Shown here piece by piece: positions 24,349-30,945 of a DNA stretch of 41,107 nucleotides. This DNA comes from Halarchaeoplasma sp046498385. GTDB taxonomy: Archaea; Thermoplasmatota; Thermoplasmata; Halarchaeoplasmatales; Halarchaeoplasmataceae. The position numbers and the translations under genes are program-made. Under the pieces are notes generated by a model. It worked only from the letters and a program-made list of their open reading frames with translations, was not told where the DNA came from and ran no database searches. Every line of letters starts with the position of its first letter. The first letter of the stretch is position 1. The stretch covers positions 1 to 41,107 of the forward strand of contig JAWOAU010000104.1 in NCBI GenBank assembly GCA_046498385.1, written 5' to 3'.

Positions 24349-25419
24349 ATGCAATCTGTGACTAATCTGTTTAAGAAGTGGATATCACCTGAAGGAAAAG
24401 TTAAGGGTTCCCCAGTATATCTTCAGGAAAACGGGGAGTTATTGGGCAGTATAACAAGGAAGGAAGATACTTTTTATATCGTTGATTGCCGGGGAGTGGA
24501 GTTGCGTTTTTCCGCCGGAGATCTGATCGAAGGAGAGGGGGGATACATATACAAACCACCCTGGTACGGCGGTGCAAAAGACGTCCTCGCTTCACTAGAG
24601 GCTCGACGCGCAACCGATCCAGAACTCTATGATTCCACTCACCCGGACTTTATATTAGATGAAGATCTAAAGTCTTTGGTAGAACAAGCGAAAAGAACCA
24701 CTGCGAAATTGTTGAAAAAACGTTCGTCCATGGAAAAGCAAGTTAAAGACATGGAAACTAAAATCTCGCATCTCTCAAAAAGGAAACCGGGTGAAATAGG
24801 GAGGCGTGAATACGCCAAAAAAATAGTAGACCTCAATAGAAGATTAAATATAATAGAGATAAATATTTCAAGAATAGACGACTTGATTTCCAAATTTGAG
24901 CGAATACCTTTTATAGACGTAAACACAATTGAATATATACCGAATATGAATACCGAAGAAAGCAAAGAAACCATGGCCGAACGCAGAAGCGCCGAGGGAG
25001 AAAGGATAAAAAAGATACGTATTCTTAAGCTCGAAAAGAACCTTGCCGAGAAGCAAATTCAAGTAGCGGAAGGTTACATAAAAGATAGGTTGAAAAGGAT
25101 CAATGGAGATATCGATGACCTTAAATCCATGGCAAGGGAAAACAAAGACAACGAAAAGGTTTTTATTTTTCTAAAAAATAGATTGAAAGACCTGCGTAAA
25201 GAAAAAAAAGAGCTGCAAGAGAAGATGACCAACATCAAGCACACCAACGTTGACGATGTTGAAAGTGATCAAGAGTTACCAAAGGTAGTAGAAACAGAGC
25301 AAGAAGGGGAACCAGCCCTGGAAGGAGTAGATGTTTCTTTAATTACACGTGTCGGCTCTTTGATATTTATAATAGGCCTAATAATCGTCTTGATGATGTC
25401 TTTATTGGGTATACTCTAG
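24349..25419 (+). CDS. CdvA-like PRC-barrel / coiled-coil / tail-anchored protein
   Basis: This 356-residue protein has a short beta-rich N-terminus (residues about 15-70, PRC-barrel-like: GSPVYLQENGELLGSITR, then VELRFSAGDLI), then YIYKPPWYGGAKDVLASLEA and a long charged coiled coil (about 100-300). It ends with a single membrane helix (residues about 332-354). The barrel plus coiled-coil order matches CdvA, the membrane-binding protein of the archaeal Cdv/ESCRT division system, but the C-terminal membrane anchor differs from crenarchaeal CdvA. No CdvB or CdvC is in the window. The gene is alone on its strand and its stop shares the CTAG tetranucleotide with the VWA gene stop. Confidence 0.7.
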   Translation: MQSVTNLFKKWISPEGKVKGSPVYLQENGELLGSITRKEDTFYIVDCRGVELRFSAGDLIEGEGGYIYKPPWYGGAKDVLASLEARRATDPELYDSTHPDFILDEDLKSLVEQAKRTTAKLLKKRSSMEKQVKDMETKISHLSKRKPGEIGRREYAKKIVDLNRRLNIIEINISRIDDLISKFERIPFIDVNTIEYIPNMNTEESKETMAERRSAEGERIKKIRILKLEKNLAEKQIQVAEGYIKDRLKRINGDIDDLKSMARENKDNEKVFIFLKNRLKDLRKEKKELQEKMTNIKHTNVDDVESDQELPKVVETEQEGEPALEGVDVSLITRVGSLIFIIGLIIVLMMSLLGIL

Positions 25420-26651
25420 TTATCCAAAGACTCAAGGAAACTCTTGCCTGAATCAATAATATCCACACGTTTCTTAGTTTCCATCTTTTTAAGAAATTCC
25501 GAAGCGGCGGTTATCTTTTTGTTTAACAACGGTGGATGGTAATACCTTGCTCCCGCTCTGAAAGCCAGCTCCTTGATTAGATTTTCCTCCTCCACGCCGA
25601 TGTGAATAACAAAAGGTCTTACACTTGAGGCTTTGATTCGATTCGCATAGTAAATTAGCTCTCTTCTAATGAAACCTCCAGGGAACAGTGGTACATTGGC
25701 TTTACCTCTTGCAATCAAAACCATGATAGATATTACATCCTCACGGTCGCCCCTTTGCCTCTCCAGCATCTCAAACCCCATTTTAAATCCAGATGCCAAA
25801 GGGGTAAGACCTCCAAATTCAAAATTTTCAAACACCTCTCCACCTCGGTCCACGTCGGTTGTGAAGGCACTCTCTATTTTCGCACGATTGCCGGAAAAAG
25901 AAACTATACCTAAATAACCCCTTTTCTCATAAGTTATGGCGGAAATTACCCTTAGCAGCCATTCCATGGTTGTTATAGCTTGAATATCATCCGAGTAAAA
26001 ACTAGTATCCATTATCAAGCATATGTTAGTCCTGGTCCGGGAACGATAAACTTTTTCCTGTAAATGACGTCGTTTTACATCGAGCCCGGAAATCGTATCA
26101 AAGCTTCCTTCCTGTATCGCTTTTCTTATGGTCGGGATGATTGCAACATTTCCAAAAGAAACATCCCGCCTAGCAGGAATGTACCTGACTACCCTACCTC
26201 TACCACCGATTACATAACTGCTTTTTACCTTCGCACCTCCGCTTGAAGAAGTACGCAGTTCCTTTGACGCCTTAGCTTGAGATAAATTACTAACTATGTT
26301 CCTTATCTGGCTGTCTATCATGTCTCTTTTTTGAGATTCTTCACGTACCAACGAGCTGAGTATAGGGGCCGCTGTCCCCTGTTCAACCGCCTCGATGAAT
26401 AACTCTATCTCAACTTCAAGATAGTTTGTATCGGCGATTATATAAGAAGATACCGTTTTCTCACTTATCTCTTCCAAACCCGTTATCTCAAGTGACTCTC
26501 TTGCCAGAATAACATCGTTGTCATCTATATCGCTGACTCTTCTCTTTGGGAACCTGACTGCCAGATTGAAATCCCTCTCATAAATTTGGCATCCATATTT
26601 TCTAGGAAGTTTTTTCCTGATCCGTTTTATGCGGGCACTTTCCTCTGGCAT
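25416..26651 (-). CDS. VWA-domain protein, magnesium-chelatase D-like
   Basis: The segment GGRGRVVRYIPARRDVSFGNVAIIPTIRKA (about 149-178) matches the linker-to-VWA region of ChlD/BchD-type proteins, and a VWA domain follows from about 206. The MIDAS is altered: D215-T-S217-F-Y rather than DxSxS, and LIARGKANVPL in place of the usual LTDGRANVPL, so one metal-binding aspartate is missing, although TPLASG (T283) is kept. Unlike ChlD, no AAA domain is fused at the N-terminus; that domain appears to be encoded by the gene upstream. It is 411 residues long, 20 nt after the 653-residue gene, with a possible TATA inside that gene's end. Confidence 0.85.
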   Translation of the reverse strand: MPEESARIKRIRKKLPRKYGCQIYERDFNLAVRFPKRRVSDIDDNDVILARESLEITGLEEISEKTVSSYIIADTNYLEVEIELFIEAVEQGTAAPILSSLVREESQKRDMIDSQIRNIVSNLSQAKASKELRTSSSGGAKVKSSYVIGGRGRVVRYIPARRDVSFGNVAIIPTIRKAIQEGSFDTISGLDVKRRHLQEKVYRSRTRTNICLIMDTSFYSDDIQAITTMEWLLRVISAITYEKRGYLGIVSFSGNRAKIESAFTTDVDRGGEVFENFEFGGLTPLASGFKMGFEMLERQRGDREDVISIMVLIARGKANVPLFPGGFIRRELIYYANRIKASSVRPFVIHIGVEEENLIKELAFRAGARYYHPPLLNKKITAASEFLKKMETKKRVDIIDSGKSFLESLDN

Positions 26652-26671
26652 GAGCGTAAAATCTTAAATGA

Positions 26672-28633
26672 TTATAAATCACCAGTGACCCTGTGAACAA
26701 GGGCAAGATCCAAGGCCTCTTGGATATCCTCATCCAACACATCCTCACGACCATCGTATGCGGTGATTGTACGGGATATTTCTTCTATCACTATGTCCAT
26801 CCCGGAGGGTAGGTCATTATGTGCACATACTTTAGAGATTATAGCACGTTGATTTGAATGAATTTTCACCGATGGCAGAATCTGACGGGTTTGGACTATC
26901 CTATCTCTTAACCTTTTTGTCTCGTCATCATACCGTTTACGGAATGCGTCGGGGTCCTTTTTAAATTCTTTGAACCTCCGAACTACTTCCATCCTCCTAT
27001 CTATGTCCTGGGTAGGCTCGATCTTTACGTGTAGGTTGAAAGTATCGATGTAGTTAAGCATATCTTTATCTTTTTCCGGCATCTCCTTAACTACTATGAG
27101 ATTTCCTTCGTCCCCGTCTTTCATGGTTTTTGTACACAGTGCGCCGTTCATCAATACCTTATCAAAAAGATAAGATACGTTAGCGGACGTACTCACAAGT
27201 GTTCCAGCCAAGTATCGCTGCGAATCGTCCCAAATTCTAGCGGTTTCTGCATCTACACCTTCGATATCTGAAAGAAGTTCCGCAACCCCTAATACGGCGG
27301 TTTTCTTTGCAATGCCATCGGCGCCCCACAACAGAACTCCTTTGATCTCGGGATTCACCGCGTTTAGTATCAAGCTTCGCTTCATTCGTTCTTGTCCAAC
27401 TATTGCCGGGAACGGGTAGATCGGTTCCATCAATTTCTTTTCCAACTCTCTTTGAGCCATACTGTCCTCGGAATCCTCTTTCTCTTCGTATCTTTGTCTT
27501 TCCTTCTCCAACATGTCCTTGAGAATTGTTATCTCCTCCTGGAGCAGGCTTTTCATCTCCTCCTTCTCCTCGTCAAACCGTTTTTGGAGTTCTTCCCTTT
27601 CCTGTGTTAAACGGGCATCCCATCGCTTTTGTTCTTCCATGAATCCATGCATGGTTTCATCCAGCTCATCCTCCAACTTTTGGATTTTTGCTTTGAATTC
27701 TTTTTCTATCGCCTTTTTTTTATCTTCATGGTTGCCCAGCATTTCTTCCCGTTTTTGGAGCTCTTCTTCCCGAACCTCTTCAATCCTATTCCGCATTTCG
27801 TCTATTCGGTTTTCTAATTCCCTCTTTTTCTCTTGGAACTGGGATTTTAGAGCTTCTTTCTCGGCCTCGAACTTTGCCTTGAAATTCTCTCGTTTTTGGA
27901 GTTCTTCTTCCCTGATCCTTTCAATATTATTTCGAGCTTCATCTATGCGCCGATCTAATTTGTTCTTCTCTTCTTGGAACTGGGATTTTAGAGCTTCTTT
28001 CTCGGCCTCGAATTTTTTCTGGAGATCCTCTTTCTCCTTTAAAAATTGGTTTCTTTCCTCTGCCCTCTTGTTTTCAAACCGAACACGCAGTTCCTCCATC
28101 TCCTGATTGTGCTTTTCTTTTAACTCATCAATTGCATTTTGCTTTTCCTCTATCTTTGCATTTAAAGCCCTTTTATCTTCCTCTAACTCCTTCCTTAAAC
28201 CCTCCTTCATTTTCTGCAAATTTTCAAGTTTTTCGATCAGCTCCCCCCGTTCTTTGTCATGTTTTTCACGTAAACGTTCTACGGTTTTTTCGGTTTGTTC
28301 TCTCCATCTACGCTGCTGTTCCTCAAAGTTACGAGTCATGGATTCTCTTAGCCGCACCTCCCTTTCTTTAACAGTGTTGAATACTTTCATCTCTATCATC
28401 TCTCCAAGGGAGCCTAGGGCTTCTTTAGTATCCGGGGTTTTATTTGTATCCACGGTCTCTTTTGTATCCACAGTCTCTTTCGTATCCATGGTCTCTTCTT
28501 CCAAGGGTTCATCTTCATAGCCTTCTTCCAATAATTCCAAAATAAGATGTCCGCATTCCGGGCAATCTATATCTTCTTCGTCGATTCTCGCACCACATTC
28601 AGGACAGTTTTGATATTTCTCTTCTTCAACCAT
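26672..28633 (-). CDS. Zinc-ribbon / long coiled coil / degenerate ChlI-type AAA domain
   Basis: This 653-residue protein has three parts. A zinc ribbon is at C10/C13/C24/C27. A DTKETV-type hexapeptide repeat (about 50-70) leads into a coiled coil of about 300 residues. From about residue 403 comes a domain clearly paralogous to the ChlI domain of the upstream gene (PFPAIVGQERMKRSLILNAV). This copy is degenerate: Walker A is GADGIAKKT, and the Walker B region reads LMNGALCTKTM with no DE. The arginine-finger region is not recognisable and the DNA-coded domain is shorter. The C-terminal lid helices are kept. It is probably a non-hydrolysing partner, as the AAA part of ChlD is for ChlI. The Shine-Dalgarno AAGGAGTT (28641-28648) fixes the ATG. 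Confidence 0.85.
   Translation of the reverse strand: MVEEEKYQNCPECGARIDEEDIDCPECGHLILELLEEGYEDEPLEEETMDTKETVDTKETVDTNKTPDTKEALGSLGEMIEMKVFNTVKEREVRLRESMTRNFEEQQRRWREQTEKTVERLREKHDKERGELIEKLENLQKMKEGLRKELEEDKRALNAKIEEKQNAIDELKEKHNQEMEELRVRFENKRAEERNQFLKEKEDLQKKFEAEKEALKSQFQEEKNKLDRRIDEARNNIERIREEELQKRENFKAKFEAEKEALKSQFQEKKRELENRIDEMRNRIEEVREEELQKREEMLGNHEDKKKAIEKEFKAKIQKLEDELDETMHGFMEEQKRWDARLTQEREELQKRFDEEKEEMKSLLQEEITILKDMLEKERQRYEEKEDSEDSMAQRELEKKLMEPIYPFPAIVGQERMKRSLILNAVNPEIKGVLLWGADGIAKKTAVLGVAELLSDIEGVDAETARIWDDSQRYLAGTLVSTSANVSYLFDKVLMNGALCTKTMKDGDEGNLIVVKEMPEKDKDMLNYIDTFNLHVKIEPTQDIDRRMEVVRRFKEFKKDPDAFRKRYDDETKRLRDRIVQTRQILPSVKIHSNQRAIISKVCAHNDLPSGMDIVIEEISRTITAYDGREDVLDEDIQEALDLALVHRVTGDL
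27831..28012. repeat. Tandem 141-bp duplication inside the coiled-coil region
   Basis: A 41-base stretch at 27831-27871 recurs identically at 27972-28012. The offset of 141 bases is 47 codons, and the surrounding protein reads FEAEKEALKSQFQE twice followed by similar helical sequence. It is a recent in-frame duplication lengthening the coiled coil. Confidence 0.7.
28428..28499. repeat. Four 18-bp tandem repeats encoding DTKETV-type hexapeptides
   Basis: Four consecutive 18-base units beginning GTATCC (28428, 28446, 28464, 28482) encode a Thr/Asp/Lys-rich linker between zinc ribbon and coiled coil. The last three are nearly identical; the first has diverged. Confidence 0.7.
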
Positions 28634-28640
28634 GTTATTT

Positions 28641-28648
28641 AACTCCTT
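28641..28648 (-). promoter_or_regulatory. Shine-Dalgarno site of the degenerate ChlI protein
   Basis: AAGGAGTT lies seven bases before the ATG at 28633. A TATA-like TTATAAAC at 28689-28696 in the 71-nt gap could also provide a separate promoter. Confidence 0.5.
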
Positions 28649-28704
28649 TTCACAAGCCGGATACTTACCATCGCTATTTTCGTTTTAGTTTATAATGGTT
28701 TTGA

Positions 28705-30945
28705 TTACTTTGTGTAGTCTTCAACCAATCTTTTCAACCTTTCCTTATCGAATTCTTTTTGTTCTAGGGGTCCTTTACGCATACGATGGGGCAGTGTCAA
28801 CTCAGCGGCCAGCAAAATATCGTCCATATTAACGTTAGTTCTGCCCTCCCAGGCGGCATTCGTTTTAGCGGTCTTTTTCATCACAATATCCGCCCGGTGA
28901 CCATCCACTTCAAAATCCACAGATAATCTTGCGATCACCGTATCAAGTTCATCGGGGATTCTTACATCGTTAAATATTTCTTTAGCCTTGATTATTCTTT
29001 CCTTCATCTCCTCTATATCATCCTTGAATCGCTTCCGAAAGCCATATGGATCCTTTTCGAATTCCTCGGTCCTACGTATTATCTCGATCCGGTCATGGGG
29101 ATCTTGTATACCTGTGACTTTTATATTAAGTGCCATACGATCCAATAATTGGGGTCGAAGTGCCCCTTCTTCCGGGTTCATACTCCCGATGATAATAAAT
29201 TTAGAAGGATACGTTATGCTAACCTCTTCTCTTTCGACCGTTACGACTCCCATGGCGGCCGCGTCCAGTAACACATCGACGATGTAATCGTCGAGTAGAT
29301 TGATCTCATCCACATATAGTACACCGCGGTTCACCTCTGCCAGTAAGCCCTCTTCGAATGATTTTTTTCCTTCCACTAGCATCCTTTCGATATCAAGTGT
29401 TCCGACGACCCTATCCTCGGTAGCATTCAAAGGCAGTGTTAAAACACGTATGGGTCTGGTTTCAACGGGTATGTTCGTAGCATCTTTAAATCGCTCTTTA
29501 CATTCCCAGCACCACTTATCCGGCTCATAGGGATCACAGGAGAATCTACACTCGTTGATAACTTCTATTTCAGGTAGTATCTCCGCTAACGCTCTCACGG
29601 CAACGGATTTGGCGGTACCTCTGTGTCCCTCTATCAGAACTCCACCTATATTGGGATTGATGGCATTCAATATCAAAGAGCGTTTCATCTTTTCTTGACC
29701 CACTATCGCAGGGAAAGGAAACAACACTCGACCCTCCTCCTTTCTTTCAGCAAAAGTCCCTCCGCTGTCTTCATCTCTCTGATACCGGGAATCAATCTGC
29801 ATCTCAATTCTTTTTATGTCCACACTGGTTTGTTCCGCCTGAACATTCATCGGCCCCCCTTGTGCGGTGTTATCTTCTATGATCTTTTGTCTTAAAATAG
29901 TTTCACAGTTGGGGCAGACTACCGCATCTATATTTACGGTGGCTTTGCATTCACTACATCTCACCCTATCCTCGTCAAATTCGGTGCTGCAGAAGGGGCA
30001 CACACGTTCGGATGCATAAACGATCCCACCGCATAAGGGACACACTGTTTTTTCATCGACCAACGCATTGTCACATTTTGGACATGTTACCGACTCCGCA
30101 TCGATTGATGCACCGCAGTGTCCGCATCTGACTTCTCCTACGGCAAATTCAACACCACACGTATCACATCTTGTATCATATATCGATACCACATCCGAGC
30201 ATACGGCGCACACCGATTCTTCTCCGATATGTTGGTCTATGCCCACTTCGGTCTCCAACCACTTGTCTATCTCCTTAGCGGTCTCCATATCGGGCTCCAT
30301 CTCATCCATACCGAGATCCGGTAGTATATTCTCCAGATCCGCCGTTAGATCGTATTCATCATCGGGATGAGGTGAGGGTTCTTCAGGGATAGATGAATCA
30401 AAAGTACTCAGACTCTTTTCTAGAGTATCGAAACCAATGTCCCCGTCATCTAAATCGGCCTCTTCTTCCACATCATCCATTATATCTAAGTCCTCATCCT
30501 CCTCAAATTCGTCCACTCCCTCCAAATCCCCCTCTTCCTCAAACTCAACCATACCCTCAATACCGAGGGCCGCTTCTATCTCACTGTCATCGAGTCCGAG
30601 TTCCTCCTCCTCTACCATACCGATATCAGGATCATCTTCATCCTGAATGATGTCCTCTTCGACCTCGTCACCCTCTTCGATCTCATCACCCTCTTCGATC
30701 TCATCATCAATAGCAGGCATATCATCCTCCTCTGTCGCACCCTCTTCAAAAGCCTTTCTCGCACCGTCCAATATCTTTTTAGCGGTGGTAAAATCTATTT
30801 GTGGTATGGAAGCCAATCCGGCCAGTCCCTTATCCAACACATCTTGAGAGGAAGTTATCCCATTTTCATAAAGTAGTTCCGCATGTTTCTCCATAACACT
30901 AGGTATGTCTGTTAACCTTTTTATTGCATCCTCTTTTTCTGCCAT
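28705..30945 (-). CDS. HhH / zinc-ribbon array / ChlI-type AAA+ ATPase
   Basis: This 746-residue protein has a helix-hairpin-helix-like domain at 1-70 (LYENGITSSQDVL, then LASIPQIDFTTAKKIL), a strongly acidic stretch at 71-225, and eight CxxC knuckles at exact 14-residue spacing (246-347). A full ChlI/BchI-type AAA+ domain follows from about 408. That domain is intact: Walker A GHRGTAKS (440-447), TLPLNATEDRVVGTLDIE, Walker B LYVDEINLL (543-551), sensor-1 GSMNPEEG and arginine finger LLDRM (R603). C466/C470/C479/C482 form an extra cysteine cluster in the ATPase domain. Chelatase I subunits are normally about 340 residues, so the N-terminal half is an accretion. AAGGTGA (30951-30957) precedes the ATG, which directly abuts the upstream stop. 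Confidence 0.92.
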   Translation of the reverse strand: MAEKEDAIKRLTDIPSVMEKHAELLYENGITSSQDVLDKGLAGLASIPQIDFTTAKKILDGARKAFEEGATEEDDMPAIDDEIEEGDEIEEGDEVEEDIIQDEDDPDIGMVEEEELGLDDSEIEAALGIEGMVEFEEEGDLEGVDEFEEDEDLDIMDDVEEEADLDDGDIGFDTLEKSLSTFDSSIPEEPSPHPDDEYDLTADLENILPDLGMDEMEPDMETAKEIDKWLETEVGIDQHIGEESVCAVCSDVVSIYDTRCDTCGVEFAVGEVRCGHCGASIDAESVTCPKCDNALVDEKTVCPLCGGIVYASERVCPFCSTEFDEDRVRCSECKATVNIDAVVCPNCETILRQKIIEDNTAQGGPMNVQAEQTSVDIKRIEMQIDSRYQRDEDSGGTFAERKEEGRVLFPFPAIVGQEKMKRSLILNAINPNIGGVLIEGHRGTAKSVAVRALAEILPEIEVINECRFSCDPYEPDKWCWECKERFKDATNIPVETRPIRVLTLPLNATEDRVVGTLDIERMLVEGKKSFEEGLLAEVNRGVLYVDEINLLDDYIVDVLLDAAAMGVVTVEREEVSITYPSKFIIIGSMNPEEGALRPQLLDRMALNIKVTGIQDPHDRIEIIRRTEEFEKDPYGFRKRFKDDIEEMKERIIKAKEIFNDVRIPDELDTVIARLSVDFEVDGHRADIVMKKTAKTNAAWEGRTNVNMDDILLAAELTLPHRMRKGPLEQKEFDKERLKRLVEDYTK
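29905..30210 (-). other. Array of eight CxxC zinc knuckles with 14-residue period
   Basis: Cysteine pairs start at residues 246, 260, 274, 288, 302, 316, 330 and 344 of the 746-residue ATPase, each CxxC. Alternate knuckles would pair to form four zinc ribbons. The exact period of 14 residues (42 bases) is visible directly. Confidence 0.85.

Noticed and set aside
28428..28499. CRISPR-like array from 18-bp repeats
   Set aside because: Repeats are contiguous, in frame and coding, with no spacers.
27392..28520. Long plus-strand frames opposite the coiled-coil gene
   Set aside because: Serine/phenylalanine-rich mirror of the Glu/Lys-rich coiled coil with no start signals.
30393..30847. Serine-rich plus-strand frames opposite the ATPase gene
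   Set aside because: They are the complement of the acidic stretch of the ATPase (poly Asp/Glu read backwards gives poly Ser).
28705..30945. Genuine magnesium or cobalt chelatase subunit I
   Set aside because: The AAA+ domain fits, but no BchH/CobN subunit is nearby and the protein carries a large unrelated N-terminal half; chelatase function is not claimed.
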